Source: Geodermatophilus siccatus (GTDB lineage: Bacteria; Actinomycetota; Actinomycetes; Mycobacteriales; Geodermatophilaceae). Taken from it: 64,000 bases of DNA. Below are positions 1 through 9,371 of this stretch, in pieces. Each line of letters starts with the position of its first letter. Position 1 is the stretch's first letter. The stretch spans positions 391,550 to 455,549 of the forward strand of contig NZ_FNHE01000004.1 in NCBI RefSeq assembly GCF_900103785.1, read 5' to 3'. Both the position numbers and the translations under genes were made by a program. The notes beneath the pieces are model-generated. The model searched no databases. It was not told the origin of the DNA and worked only from the letters and a program-made list of their open reading frames with translations.

Positions 1-810
1 GTTGATCCACCGCAGCCGGCCGGTGTCGATGTCCAGGCGGGCGAGCACCGCGGTGGCGAACTGGCTGCCGGGGAACTGCCCGGCGATCGCGGCGTCGATC
101 TCGGCGGCGATCCCCGGCAGGTCGAGCCCGTTGCGGCGGGCGTGCCGGTAGGCGCTGATCGCCACGCTGGCGAGCACCGCGGCGGGCAGGCCGTGCCCGA
201 CGGAGTCGATGACCAGCAGGTCGGCGGTGTCCCCGTTGACGGCGTAGTCGAAGCTGTCACCGCCGACGTCGTAGGCCGGCTCCAGGCCCCCGGTGATGAC
301 CACCCGCTCGGTGCCGAACGTCACCGGCGGCAAGAGCTCCCACTGCATCTCCGCCGCCAGGCTCAGCGCCCTGCGGCGCCGCAGCCGGGAGAACACGTCG
401 CTGTAGGCGTCCTTGGCCACGACGAGCTCGGCGACCAGGCTCACGAAGGCCTTGAGCCGCTCCCCGGACTCCTCGTCCGGGGCCGACGGCAGCGTCAGCT
501 CCGCCACGCCGAGGCGCTCCACCCCGTCGAGCAGCGGCAGCCACATCCGGACGTCCGGCCCGGTGCTGCTGGTGAGCACCTCGACGCGGCGGAACGACCG
601 GCCGGCCATCGTGCCCTCGACCGGCACCTCCGGACGCTCGGGGACCCCGTCGCCGGGCAGCGGCAGCAGGGTGGCCGACTCGTAGTCGGCCAGGTACAGG
701 ACGGACTCGGTCACCCCCAGCGCCCGGGCGTGGGCGGCGACGGTGCTGGCCAGCCTCGACGGCGACATCAGGTGCGCGGCCCGCAGCAGCGAGCTCAGGG
801 GTTCGGTCAC
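1..810 (-). CDS. SpoIIE-type PP2C serine phosphatase, C-terminus outside window
   Basis: The reading frame runs from a GTG at 810 to the window edge without a stop (270 residues visible). The second half reads as a SpoIIE/PP2C domain: AEMQWELLPP, then YDVGGDSFDY, then IDSVGHGLPAAVLA, where the Asp residues of GGD and DSVGHG would bind the metal ions. The first ~130 residues look like a GAF-like sensory region but are not diagnostic. Such proteins dephosphorylate anti-sigma-factor antagonists in partner-switching signalling. No anti-sigma partner is visible here. The next gene is divergent. The family is clear; the signal and target are not. Confidence 0.85.
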   Translation of the reverse strand, partial: MTEPLSSLLRAAHLMSPSRLASTVAAHARALGVTESVLYLADYESATLLPLPGDGVPERPEVPVEGTMAGRSFRRVEVLTSSTGPDVRMWLPLLDGVERLGVAELTLPSAPDEESGERLKAFVSLVAELVVAKDAYSDVFSRLRRRRALSLAAEMQWELLPPVTFGTERVVITGGLEPAYDVGGDSFDYAVNGDTADLLVIDSVGHGLPAAVLASVAISAYRHARRNGLDLPGIAAEIDAAIAGQFPGSQFATAVLARLDIDTGRLRWIN

Positions 811-953
811 CGAGCTCGTCCTGTCCGTCGGCGGGTCGGGTCGCACGCAGGGTATGCGCTGAGCACGGGCACGGCCGGTCGGGCCCGGGAGGCATCCTCC
901 GGGCCGCGCCGGGGCAGGGACGGGGGACGGCGGCCGACGAGAGGGGACGGGAC

Positions 954-1163
954 GTGGCGCAGCGCTTCGAGTACCGGGTGGTCGAGCTCCGCGAGGGGCT
1001 CATCGGCGGGAGGATGTCGGGTGACAAGCTGGAGAAGGTGCTCAACCAGCACGCCCGCGAGGGTTGGCAGCTCAAGGCGATCACCTCGGTCGAGGTCAAG
1101 GGCCGGATCGGCCCGGGCGGCGTCGAGGGCGTGCTGGTGACCCTGGAGCGCCCGACGACCTGA
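954..1163 (+). CDS. DUF4177 family small protein
   Basis: 69 residues from a GTG preceded by GAGAGGGGACGG. The sequence pattern [11 protein letters not shown] ... [20 protein letters not shown] is the usual DUF4177 layout: a beta strand, a helix, then the EGWQL turn and a second strand. The function of this family is unknown. It lies 14 bp before the Cys-rich/pentapeptide gene on the same strand, so co-transcription is likely. Confidence 0.8.
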   Translation: MAQRFEYRVVELREGLIGGRMSGDKLEKVLNQHAREGWQLKAITSVEVKGRIGPGGVEGVLVTLERPTT

Positions 1164-1177
1164 CCCGAGGAGCGCCC

Positions 1178-2053
1178 GTGCCCGACGCCGTCGTGGCCCG
1201 CGCCCGGCTGCGCGCGGACTGCACCCGCTGCGCCGGGCTGTGCTGCGTCGCCCCGGCGTTCGCCGCCTCGGCCGACTTCGCCATCGACAAGCCGGCCGGG
1301 CACGCCTGCCCGAACCTGCGGGACGACGACCGCTGCGGCATCCACGCGCAGCTGCGCGAGCGCGGCTTCCCCGGCTGCACGGTCTTCGACTGCTTCGGCG
1401 CCGGGCAGCAGACGGTGCAGGTGACCTTCGGCGGCGCCCCGCACTGGCGGGACTCCCCGGAGCAGGCGGCGGCGGTGTTCGCGGCCTTCGGCGTCCAGCG
1501 GCTGCTGCACGAGCTGCTCTGGTACCTCACCGAGGCGCTCACCCTCGAGGCCGCCGCGCCGCTGCACCGGGAGCTGGCCGCCGCGCACGAGCGCACCGCC
1601 GGCCTCACCGCCGCCGGCCCGGGCGAGCTCGCGGCCGTCGACGCCGGCGCCCTGCAGGCGGAGGTCGGCGCGCTGCTGCTGTCGGTCAGCGAGCTGGCGC
1701 GGGCCGGCGCCCGCAGGCGGCCCTCCGCAGGGGCCCGCCGCGAGCCTGCGAGCGGCGGGGGGCGGAGGGTCCTCCATCGGCGCAACGCCGACCTCGTCGG
1801 CGCCGACCTGCGGCGCGGGGACCTGCGCGGTGTCAGCCTGCGCGGGGCCCTGCTGATCGGGGCGGACCTGCGCGGCGCCGACCTGTCCCTGACCGACCTG
1901 CTCGGCGCCGACCTGCGGGGTGCGGACGTGCGCGGCGCCGATCTCTCCGGCGCGCTGTTCCTCACCCGGCGCCAGGTGGCCGGCGCCCGCGGCGACGCCG
2001 CGACCCGGCTGCCGGCCGGGCTCGAGCACCCGGCGCACTGGGAGGCGGCATGA
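1178..2053 (+). CDS. Cys-rich N-terminal domain plus pentapeptide-repeat protein
   Basis: 291 residues from GTG 1178 (CCGAGGAGCGCCC upstream). The N-terminal ~75 residues hold eight cysteines (15, 18, 22, 23, 44, 53, 67, 72) in a CxxCxxxCC...C...C...C...C pattern like the YkgJ-type metal-chelating cluster. From ~residue 203 the chain is made of A(D/N)LxG pentapeptides ([16 protein letters not shown] and on), expected to form a right-handed quadrilateral beta helix. The linker at about residues 181-199 is encoded by a copy of a dispersed palindromic repeat (see 1719-1772) that stays in frame. The next possible start, ATG 2050, overlaps the stop. Biological role unknown. Confidence 0.8.
   Translation: MPDAVVARARLRADCTRCAGLCCVAPAFAASADFAIDKPAGHACPNLRDDDRCGIHAQLRERGFPGCTVFDCFGAGQQTVQVTFGGAPHWRDSPEQAAAVFAAFGVQRLLHELLWYLTEALTLEAAAPLHRELAAAHERTAGLTAAGPGELAAVDAGALQAEVGALLLSVSELARAGARRRPSAGARREPASGGGRRVLHRRNADLVGADLRRGDLRGVSLRGALLIGADLRGADLSLTDLLGADLRGADVRGADLSGALFLTRRQVAGARGDAATRLPAGLEHPAHWEAA
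1719..1772. repeat. Dispersed palindromic repeat, copy A, inside a coding region
   Basis: Arms GGCCCTCCGC (1719-1728) and GCGGAGGGTCC (1762-1772) plus inner GC-rich arms flank a GAGCCTGCGA centre. The same architecture (outer arm, AGGG(A/G)CCCG, GAGCCTGCGA centre, GGGGGC, outer arm) recurs at 38492-38546. Here it is translated as an Arg/Gly-rich linker between the two domains of the pentapeptide protein. Confidence 0.75.
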
Positions 2054-2126
2054 GCGAGCTGGCCAGCGCACCGGCCGGCACGGCAGCGCCGGGAACGCGG
2101 CCGACGAGCGCCGGCGAGGAGGACCC

Positions 2127-2681
2127 GTGAGCACCGAGGCACTCCGCTGGGTCGAGCGGCACCGCGGCCTCGCGGCGCCGGCCGACGTCCTGGCCCTCGC
2201 CGACCGGCTGCCCGGTGTCGCGGTCGAGGAGATGACCGGCCGCTGGCGGGGCGCCGAGCTGCCCACCGGCTCACCGCTCGACGGCCTGCTCCCCGCGCAC
2301 CGCTGGTGGGGCAAGGAGGTGCGCGACGCCGACACGGTCCACCCGCTGCTCTTCCCCGACCGGTCGGGCCGGCCGCGGCCGATCGACCCCGCGCCCGCGC
2401 CGCTGGGGCTGCTGCGCCGCGCGCCGGGCCTCGCCCGCAGCGCCCCGGCCCGGCTGGCGTTCAGCGCCGTCCGGCCGCTGCTGACCACCCGCCGTCCCAC
2501 CGCCCGGCTGCGCACGGTGGTGCACCGCGGGGTGCCCACCGCGGCGCTGGTCTACGACCGGCTGCCGGTCGTCGACGTCTTCCGCCGGGTGACCCCGGAC
2601 CTGCTGCTCGGCCTCATGGACATGCGCGGCCTGCCCGGCCCGTTCGCCTTCCTGCTCGAACGGGCCCGCGACAACTCCTAG
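2127..2681 (+). CDS. DUF4334 / GXWXG domain protein
   Basis: 184 residues from GTG 2127, chosen for the GGCGAGGAGGACCC ribosome-binding site. Residues ~38-42 are GRWRG, matching the GXWXG signature, followed by the W-W-G-K region (HRWWGKEV) and a C-terminal half ending DMRGLPGPFAFLLER, typical of DUF4334 proteins. The biochemical role of the family is not established. Its TAG stop overlaps head-on with the stop of the convergent gene: the four bases CTAG at 2678-2681 serve both. Confidence 0.8.
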   Translation: MSTEALRWVERHRGLAAPADVLALADRLPGVAVEEMTGRWRGAELPTGSPLDGLLPAHRWWGKEVRDADTVHPLLFPDRSGRPRPIDPAPAPLGLLRRAPGLARSAPARLAFSAVRPLLTTRRPTARLRTVVHRGVPTAALVYDRLPVVDVFRRVTPDLLLGLMDMRGLPGPFAFLLERARDNS

Positions 2682-3106
2682 AGGTCGTCCTCCGGGCGGC
2701 CGCGCCGGCGGAGGAAGCCGGCGACCGAGCCGACCCGGTCGGTGGCCTGCCGCAGCCCGTGCACCAGCGGCAGCAGGTCGTCGGCCACGGTGCGCAGCGT
2801 GTCGGGCACGGTCTCGATGGCCGGGTCGTCGAGCACCCGGCCGACGCGCTCGAGCCCGGGGCGCAGCGCCCGCACCGGCTCCTCGAGCTCCTCGACCAGG
2901 CCCTCGAGCCGTTCGGCGGTCCGCTGCGCGGACGCGATGGTCTCGGTCGCCACGCGCGTGGCGGTGATCAGCTCGCGGACGGCGGTGTTGAGGTCCGCGA
3001 TCGTCCGCGGCAGCTGCGCGAGCGCCTCGGTCTGCTTCTGCAGGACGTCGACCAGCTCGGACAGTCCCGGGATGCGGGGGAGGCCCAGGCCGCGGAAGGG
3101 GTCCAC
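2678..3106 (-). CDS. Hypothetical coiled-coil protein downstream of pntB
   Basis: 142 residues from GTG 3106 (VDPFRGLG...). No clear Shine-Dalgarno; this start is the best in-frame choice after the pntB stop. Residues ~20-115 are one long amphipathic, Gln/Thr/Leu-rich helical stretch (LVDVLQKQTEALAQLPRTI, then TETIASAQRTAERLEGLVEE), suggesting a coiled coil; the tail is basic then acidic (RRRGRPEDDL). It begins 38 bp after pntB on the same strand and is probably in the same transcript. No family recognised. Confidence 0.6.
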   Translation of the reverse strand: MDPFRGLGLPRIPGLSELVDVLQKQTEALAQLPRTIADLNTAVRELITATRVATETIASAQRTAERLEGLVEELEEPVRALRPGLERVGRVLDDPAIETVPDTLRTVADDLLPLVHGLRQATDRVGSVAGFLRRRGRPEDDL

Positions 3107-3144
3107 GTGCCCACCGTCGGGGACCCGGGCCGCCCCCGCAACCG

Positions 3145-4551
3145 TCAGAGCGCCTTGAGGATGTCCTCGACCCGCTCGCGGGCGTCGCCGAAGAGCATCC
3201 GGGTGTTCTCCCGGAAGAACAGCGGGTTCTGCACGCCGGCGTAGCCGGTGCTCATCGACCGCTTGAAGACGACGACGTGCTCGGCCTCCCACACCTGCAG
3301 CACCGGCATGCCGGCGATCGGGCTGCCCGGGTCCTCGAGCGCGGCCGGGTTGACGGTGTCGTTGGCCCCGATGACCAGCACCACGTCGGTCTTGGCGAGG
3401 TCGTCGTTGATCTCGTCCATCTCCAGGACGATGTCGTAGGGCACCTTCGCCTCGGCCAGCAGCACGTTCATGTGGCCGGGCAGCCGGCCGGCGACCGGGT
3501 GGATGCCGAACCGCACCCGCACGCCCTTCTCGCTCAGCTGGCGGGTCAGCTCCGCCACCGGGTATTGGGCGTGGGCCACCGCCATGCCGTAGCCGGGCGT
3601 GATCACCACCGACTCGGCGTCGCGCAGCAGCTCGGCGACCTCCTCGGCGGTGATCTCGGTGTGCTCGCCGTCCTCGGTGCCGGAGGCGGTGCTGCCCTCG
3701 TTGCCGAAGCCGCCGGCGATCACCGACAGGAAGGAGCGGTTCATCGCCCTGCACATGATGTAGCTGAGGTAGGCGCCCGAGGAGCCGACCAGCGCGCCGG
3801 TGATGATCAGCAGGTCGTTGTCGAGCAGGAAGCCCGACGCCGCGGCCGCCCAGCCCGAGTAGCTGTTGAGCATCGAGACGACGACCGGCATGTCGCCGCC
3901 GCCGATCGAGGCGACCAGGTGCCAGCCCAGCGCCAGCGCGAGCACGGTGACCGCGGCCAGCACCCCGAGCGACGGCGAGACGACGAAGACGACCGTCAGC
4001 GCGGCGAAGGCGACCAGCGCGCCGAGGTTGAGCCAGTTGCGTCCCGGCAGCATGAGGGGGTTGCTCTTGATCCGCGCCGAGAGCTTGAGGAAGGCGACGA
4101 TCGAGCCGGTGAGGGTGACCGCGCCGATGAAGACGCCGATCACCACCTCGGCGGAGTGGATGCCGAGCAGGTCGGCCGGCACCTCGGTCTGCTCCCCGGC
4201 ACTCGCCTCGACCGACAGGTAGCCGTTCCACCCGACGAGCACGGCGGCCAGGCCGACGAAGCTGTGCAGCAGCGCGATCAGCTCGGGCATGCCGGTCATC
4301 TCGACCCGGCGGGCCCGCCACAGCCCGATCGCGGCGCCGCCGGCCATGGCGACGACGATCAGGCCCACGGCGGCGGCCTCGAGGCTGCGGGCGGCCAGGC
4401 CGACGGTCGCGGCGAGGGCGATCGCCATGCCGGCGATGCCGGAGGCGTTGCCCGACTTGGCGGTCTCGTGCCGGGACAGCCCGGCGAGGCTGAGCACGAA
4501 CAGCAGCGCGGCGACGACGTAGGCGCCGGCAGCGGCCGAGGTGAGGGTCAT
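3145..4551 (-). CDS. pntB: NAD(P) transhydrogenase subunit beta
   Basis: 468 residues, the normal length. An N-terminal membrane region of about eight to nine segments ([20 protein letters not shown] onward, to ~residue 270) forms the proton channel, and a C-terminal domain dIII binds NADP(H): [18 protein letters not shown], then [20 protein letters not shown], then [10 protein letters not shown] and [18 protein letters not shown]. With PntA it couples hydride transfer from NADH to NADP+ to proton entry, supplying NADPH. It starts 5 bp after the pntA stop, in the same operon. Confidence 0.95.
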   Translation of the reverse strand: MTLTSAAAGAYVVAALLFVLSLAGLSRHETAKSGNASGIAGMAIALAATVGLAARSLEAAAVGLIVVAMAGGAAIGLWRARRVEMTGMPELIALLHSFVGLAAVLVGWNGYLSVEASAGEQTEVPADLLGIHSAEVVIGVFIGAVTLTGSIVAFLKLSARIKSNPLMLPGRNWLNLGALVAFAALTVVFVVSPSLGVLAAVTVLALALGWHLVASIGGGDMPVVVSMLNSYSGWAAAASGFLLDNDLLIITGALVGSSGAYLSYIMCRAMNRSFLSVIAGGFGNEGSTASGTEDGEHTEITAEEVAELLRDAESVVITPGYGMAVAHAQYPVAELTRQLSEKGVRVRFGIHPVAGRLPGHMNVLLAEAKVPYDIVLEMDEINDDLAKTDVVLVIGANDTVNPAALEDPGSPIAGMPVLQVWEAEHVVVFKRSMSTGYAGVQNPLFFRENTRMLFGDARERVEDILKAL

Positions 4552-4556
4552 GGCGG

Positions 4557-6098
4557 TCAGCTCCTCGTGAACATGCCGAGCATGCGGCGGGTCACGGCGA
4601 AGCCGCCGAAGACGTTGATGCTGGCGACGAGCACGGCGACCGTGGCCAGCACGGTCACCAGGGCGCTGGTGTGGCCGATCTGCAGCAGGGCGCCGACCAC
4701 GATGATCCCGGAGATGGCGTTGGTGACGCTCATCAGCGGCGTGTGCAGCGCGTGGTGCACGTTGCCGATCACGTAGAAGCCCACGACGACCGCCAGCGCG
4801 AACACCGTCAGGTTGCCGATCAGCTGGTTCGGCGAGAACGCGGTGGCCAGGAAGAGCACCAGCGCCGCGACACCGACGACGGCCGCGGTCCGGGCGGGGG
4901 AGCGCGGCGCCCTCGGCGCGGGCGCGGGCGGGGCCGGGCGCGGAGCCGGAGCGGCAGCCGGCGCCGCCGACACCTGCACCGGCGGCGGGGGCCAGAGCAG
5001 CTCGCCGTCCCGCACCACGGTCATCGAGCGCTGGACGACGTCGTCGAGGTCCAGCACCAGCCGCCCGTCCTTGCCGGGGGTGAGCAGCTTGACCAGGTTG
5101 ACCAGGTTCGTGCCGAACAGCTGCGAGGCCTGGCCGGGCAGCCGGCCCGGCAGGTCGGTGTAGCCGATGATCGTGACGCCGTTCGGGGTGACGACGACCT
5201 CGTCAGGCACCGAGCCGGCCACGTTGCCGCCCTGCGCGGCGGCCATGTCGACGACCACCGAGCCCGGCGCCATGGCGGCCACCATCTCCTCGGTGATCAG
5301 CCGCGGCGCCGGCCGACCGGGGATCAGCGCGGTGGTGATCACGATGTCCACCTCGCGGACCTGCTCGGCGTACATCGCCGCGGCCCGGCGGTCGTAGTCC
5401 TCGCTGGTCACGCTCGCGTAGCCGGTGCCGCCGCCGGCCTGCTCCTCGTCGGCGGGCACGCCGACGTACTCACCGCCCATCGAGGCGATCTGCTCGGCGA
5501 CCTCGGGTCGCACGTCGGTGGCCCGCACGACCGCGCCCAGGCTGCTGGCCGCGCCGATGGCGGCCAGCCCGGCGACGCCCGCGCCGACGACCAGCACCGT
5601 CGCCGGGGGGACCTTGCCCGCCGCGGTGACCTGGCCGGTGAAGGAGCGGCCGAAGGCGTGTGCGGCCTCGATCACGGCCCGGTAGCCGGCGATGTTGGCC
5701 ATCGAGCTGAGCACGTCCAGCGACTGCGCGCGGCTGATCCGCGGGACGGCGTCCATCGCCAGCGCGGTGATCGGCCGGGCGGCCAGGTCGCTGAGCAGGT
5801 CCGGGTCGAGCGCGGGCGCGAGGGTGCTGACCAGCACCGCGCCGTCGCGCAGCCGCCCGACCTCCTCCGGCGTCGGCTTGGCCACGTGCAGGACGACGTC
5901 GGCGCCCCACGCGTGGACGTGCGTCCCCACCCGGGCCCCGGCCTCGCGGTAGCCGTCGTCGGGGAAGCTGGCCGCCGCCCCCGCTCCGGCCTCGACGACG
6001 ACGTCGTAGCCCAGCGCGGTCAGTTGCCGCACGGTGGTCGGCGTCGCCGCCACGCGCGTCTCGCCGGGGCGGGTCTCCCGAGGGACTCCGATGAGCAC
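4557..6098 (-). CDS. pntA: NAD(P) transhydrogenase subunit alpha (fused alpha1-alpha2)
   Basis: 513 residues from GTG 6098 with AGGAGGAACCGGAC in front; the frame runs further upstream but that part is not protein-like. It begins [19 protein letters not shown], the dI signature, with the NAD-binding glycine motif [15 protein letters not shown]. After an Ala/Pro-rich linker (~375-402) come the dII membrane helices ([40 protein letters not shown]). In some bacteria these parts are two genes (pntAA, pntAB); here they are one chain. Acts in the inner membrane with PntB. Confidence 0.95.
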   Translation of the reverse strand: MLIGVPRETRPGETRVAATPTTVRQLTALGYDVVVEAGAGAAASFPDDGYREAGARVGTHVHAWGADVVLHVAKPTPEEVGRLRDGAVLVSTLAPALDPDLLSDLAARPITALAMDAVPRISRAQSLDVLSSMANIAGYRAVIEAAHAFGRSFTGQVTAAGKVPPATVLVVGAGVAGLAAIGAASSLGAVVRATDVRPEVAEQIASMGGEYVGVPADEEQAGGGTGYASVTSEDYDRRAAAMYAEQVREVDIVITTALIPGRPAPRLITEEMVAAMAPGSVVVDMAAAQGGNVAGSVPDEVVVTPNGVTIIGYTDLPGRLPGQASQLFGTNLVNLVKLLTPGKDGRLVLDLDDVVQRSMTVVRDGELLWPPPPVQVSAAPAAAPAPRPAPPAPAPRAPRSPARTAAVVGVAALVLFLATAFSPNQLIGNLTVFALAVVVGFYVIGNVHHALHTPLMSVTNAISGIIVVGALLQIGHTSALVTVLATVAVLVASINVFGGFAVTRRMLGMFTRS

Positions 6099-6447
6099 GT
6101 CCGGTTCCTCCTGCGCGGGTCGGTCGCCGCCCATCCTCGGCGACGGAGCCGGGAACGGTGCGGTCCGGTACAGCGGTGGCACCCGCCGGTGGGCGGGCAG
6201 TCCGGGACGGCGTGCACTGGTGGCGCAGCCGGGGAGATCATGCCGAATCGCCGAACCCCTCCGTGAGTGGGCTGCGTCACCCCGCGCGGCGAGTGCCCTC
6301 TCCAGGCCGGCCGGGACCGGGGGCTCCACCCCCGGCAGGGTGAGGGGGCGCCGTCCTCCACTGGTGGGGACACCCGTGGGTGCCGTACTCCTGTCCGGGC
6401 GGACGAGGGCACGGATGCCGATCGCCGCCTGTTCGGGAGGGGGGCGC
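6099..6447. other. Divergent intergenic region between pntA and the GGDEF-EAL gene
   Basis: This 349-bp stretch must hold the promoters of both divergent genes. It has several GC-rich partial palindromes. I could not pick a convincing -35/-10 pair in either direction, and I see no gene or RNA structure in it. Confidence 0.4.
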
Positions 6448-8511
6448 GTGTCAGCGACGACCGCGACCGCTGAGCCACTGGTGCCGGCGGAGATCGTCTC
6501 GTCGGTCTTCTACGGGGCCGCGGTGAGCGACGGGCTCGTGCTCCTGGTGGCCGAGGTCGTGGACGGGACGCCGCGGATCGTCTGGGGCAACGAGGGCGCG
6601 ACGCAGCTGCTCGGCTACGGGACGGATGACCTGCGGTGGCTGCCGGTCGCCTCGCTGGTGCCGTCGTTGCGCGGCGCGGAGACCGGACTGCTGCTCCGCC
6701 GCGAGCGCAGCGCACGCATGAACCTGTCCGTCCGCACCGCCAGCGGCGCCCTCGTCGGGGTGCTCGTGCTGTGCACCCCCACGCCGGGCGGGCGGACGTG
6801 GACGCTGCAGGTGGTCCCGGCCGACAGCGGGTCCGAGCGGGTCCTGCGGGCAACCGCCGACGCCCACGAGCGGCGCCTGGCCTCGCTGGCCGAACGCTCC
6901 CCGGTGCCCACGCTGCTCTCCGAGCAGGGCATGCGCCTGGCGCACGTCAACGACGCCTTCTGCAGCCTGGTGGGGCTGCAGGCCGAGCAGCTGCTGGGCA
7001 CCGGCTGGATGGCCACGGTGCACCCCGAGGACCTCGACGCCGTCATCGAGCAGGTCGTCGCCGTACTCGGCGGGCACGACGGGGAGACCAGGGCCCGGCT
7101 GGTCCGCGCGGACGGCACCGAGCGGACGACGGTCATCCGCTTGTCGCAGCTGTTCACCCCCGGCGTCGGGGCCGGCTTCGTCGGGACCATCGAGGACATC
7201 ACCGACCGGCTGGCCTTCGAGGCCCGGCTGGAGCACCAGACGCACCACGACCCGCTCACCGGGCTGCCCAACCGCACCCTGCTCGCCGAGCGGGTGGCCG
7301 AGCGGTTCCGTCCCGGCGCCGGCGGCCTGGCCGTCATCTCCCTCGACCTGGACGACCTGACCGTCGTCAACGAGTCCCTCGGCCACGCCGCCGGTGACGA
7401 GCTGCTCGTGGAGGTCGCCACCCGGCTGCGCGCCACAGTGCGGCCCGGGGACCTGGTGGCCCGCCCCGGCGGCGACGGGTTCGTCGTCGTCTGCGCGGAC
7501 CTCGACGCGGACGCCGCGGTGGCGCTGGCCGAGCGGATCGGTGCGGCGCTGGCCCAGCCGGTGCGTCTCGGCGGGGTCGACGTCCGCCCGCACGCCAGCA
7601 TCGGCGTCACCGTGCAGACCGCCGCGCACGGCACGGCGGAGGAACTCGTCCGCGACGGCGACATCGCGGTGTGCCAGGCCAAGGCAGGCGGCAAGGGCCG
7701 CATCACCCTGCTCGACCAGAGCGCCCGCGCCGAGGCGCGGGACAAGCTGCGGCTGGTCGCCGAGCTGCGCGAGGCGATCGAGCGGCGGGAGATCACGCTG
7801 CTCTACCAGCCGATCTTCCGCGCCGACGACCGCGTCCCGGTGGCCGTCGAGTCGCTGGCCCGCTGGCACCACCCGCAGCGCGGCCCGATCAGCCCGGCGG
7901 TGTTCGTCGCGCTGGCCGAGGAGGGCGGGCTGATCGGCGCGCTGGGTCTGCTGGTGCTCGACGAGACCTGCCGGCAGCTGGCCGAGTGGGACCGCGTGCT
8001 GGGGGACGCCGCCCCGCAGCGGGCCAACGTCAACGTCTCGGCGCTGCAGCTCGACGACCGGTTGCACGGCTCCGTGGTCGCCGCCCTGGACCGGCACGGG
8101 CTGGACCCGGCGCGGCTGCAGATCGAGATCACCGAGTCCGCCCTGATGGAGGACCCTGCCTCGGCCCGCGCGGTGCTCGTCCAGCTGCGCGACCTCGGCG
8201 TCTCGCTGGCCATCGACGACTTCGGCACCGGCTACTCGTCGCTGTCCTACCTGCGCCACCTCCCGGTGGACGTCCTCAAGGTGGACCGCTCGTTCGTCGC
8301 CGAGCTCGCCGACGGGCACACCGAGATCGCCGCGGCGGTCATCGCGCTGGCCCGCAGCCTCGGCCTGACGACCGTGGCGGAGGGGGTGGAGACCGAGGAG
8401 CAGGCCGCCCAGCTCGCCGAGCTGGGCGCCGGCTTCCTGCAGGGCTTCGCCCTCGCCCGGCCGATGACCGGCTCCCGAGCCGCTGCCTGGTACGCCACCC
8501 ACGCCCGATGA
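6448..8511 (+). CDS. PAS-PAS-GGDEF-EAL c-di-GMP signalling protein
   Basis: 687 residues from GTG 6448 (GGGAGGGGGGCGC upstream; ATG 6415 is an alternative). Two PAS-like regions (~20-120 and ~140-250) precede a GGDEF domain starting HHDPLTGLPNRTLLAERV, whose active-site motif is GGDGF (341-345), with the catalytic Glu replaced. The EAL domain has ESL at 468-470, keeping the Glu, then NVNVSALQL, EITESALM, DDFGTGYSSLSYL (from Asp 590) and AEGVETEEQ. The family reads as an active c-di-GMP phosphodiesterase with a degenerate, possibly GTP-sensing cyclase domain. Soluble; overlaps the HDOD gene by 4 bp. Confidence 0.9.
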   Translation: MSATTATAEPLVPAEIVSSVFYGAAVSDGLVLLVAEVVDGTPRIVWGNEGATQLLGYGTDDLRWLPVASLVPSLRGAETGLLLRRERSARMNLSVRTASGALVGVLVLCTPTPGGRTWTLQVVPADSGSERVLRATADAHERRLASLAERSPVPTLLSEQGMRLAHVNDAFCSLVGLQAEQLLGTGWMATVHPEDLDAVIEQVVAVLGGHDGETRARLVRADGTERTTVIRLSQLFTPGVGAGFVGTIEDITDRLAFEARLEHQTHHDPLTGLPNRTLLAERVAERFRPGAGGLAVISLDLDDLTVVNESLGHAAGDELLVEVATRLRATVRPGDLVARPGGDGFVVVCADLDADAAVALAERIGAALAQPVRLGGVDVRPHASIGVTVQTAAHGTAEELVRDGDIAVCQAKAGGKGRITLLDQSARAEARDKLRLVAELREAIERREITLLYQPIFRADDRVPVAVESLARWHHPQRGPISPAVFVALAEEGGLIGALGLLVLDETCRQLAEWDRVLGDAAPQRANVNVSALQLDDRLHGSVVAALDRHGLDPARLQIEITESALMEDPASARAVLVQLRDLGVSLAIDDFGTGYSSLSYLRHLPVDVLKVDRSFVAELADGHTEIAAAVIALARSLGLTTVAEGVETEEQAAQLAELGAGFLQGFALARPMTGSRAAAWYATHAR

Positions 8512-9365
8512 CCGTCAGCCACCTCGTGATCCCGGGAGCAGCCGTGCCCACGACCCCGGCCGCCACGCCGTCCTCCGACCTCGAGGCGGTGCTGAGCAGC
8601 ATCGACACGATGGCCGCGCAGGAACCGACCGCCGCGCAGATCGTGTCCATGGTCGACTCCGACGACACCGACGCGCGCACCCTCGCCCGGATCCTGACCT
8701 CCGACGTGGCGCTGGCGGGGCGGGTGATGAAGCTGGCCAACTCCGCCTACTTCGGCATGCGCGGGCGGGTCACCTCGCTGCAGGTCGCGGTCACCGTCGT
8801 CGGCTTCCCCACCGTGCGCACCATGGCCACCGTCGCGCTGTCCGGCCTGGACGACGAGTCGCGGCTGCCCGAGGGGTTCTGGACGATGAGCACCACCGTC
8901 GCGCTCGCCGCCGCCACGCTGGCCCCGCGGTTCGGCCAGCGCCCGCAGGACGCGCTGTGCCTGGGGCTGCTCGCGCCCTTGGGCGTCGCGCTGCTGCACC
9001 ACGGCGACCGGGAGGGCTACGCCGAGCTGGCGGCCGCCGAGCCGACCGCCGCCGGTCGACGGGCGGCCGAGGTGCGCCGCTACGGCATCCACGCCTTCCG
9101 GCTCACCGCGGTGGCGCTCGAGCAGTGGGGCTTCCCGTCGAGCATGGTCACCCCGCTGGGCGCGGTCGACGACCACGGCAGCCAGGACGGCGCGCTGCTG
9201 CGGGCGGCCCTGGAGGTCGCCACCCGGCTGACGGTCGAGGACCACGTGCCGGTGCCGGTCGAGGAGCTGACCGGCGGTCAGCTGGGCGAGGACGCCGTCG
9301 TCGCGGTGCTGGACCGGGTGCGTGCGGAGGCCGACGAGCTGCGCGTGGCGATGCTCGGGGAGTAG
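8508..9365 (+). CDS. HDOD domain protein
   Basis: 285 residues from ATG 8508, overlapping the preceding stop (ATGA). Residues ~35-230 fit the HDOD fold: AQIVSMVDSDDTDARTLARI, then TSDVALAGRVMKLANSAYFG and VTSLQVAVTVVGFPTVRTM. The domain lacks the metal-binding HD pair of true HD phosphohydrolases and usually acts as a protein-interaction module in signalling. Translational coupling suggests it works with the c-di-GMP protein. Its stop is 6 bp from the stop of the convergent serine hydrolase gene. Confidence 0.85.
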   Translation: MTVSHLVIPGAAVPTTPAATPSSDLEAVLSSIDTMAAQEPTAAQIVSMVDSDDTDARTLARILTSDVALAGRVMKLANSAYFGMRGRVTSLQVAVTVVGFPTVRTMATVALSGLDDESRLPEGFWTMSTTVALAAATLAPRFGQRPQDALCLGLLAPLGVALLHHGDREGYAELAAAEPTAAGRRAAEVRRYGIHAFRLTAVALEQWGFPSSMVTPLGAVDDHGSQDGALLRAALEVATRLTVEDHVPVPVEELTGGQLGEDAVVAVLDRVRAEADELRVAMLGE

Positions 9366-9371
9366 GGGCGC

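Noticed and set aside
2050..2130. 26-codon ORF starting at ATG 2050 between the pentapeptide and DUF4334 genes
   Set aside because: It overlaps both neighbours in ATGA/GTGA style but codes for a low-complexity Ala/Pro peptide; GTG 2127 with its own Shine-Dalgarno explains the layout.
257..2539. 760-codon minus-strand ORF across the first 2.5 kb
   Set aside because: Low-complexity Arg/Gly/Ala sequence antisense to several genes with clear protein families; a high-GC shadow frame.
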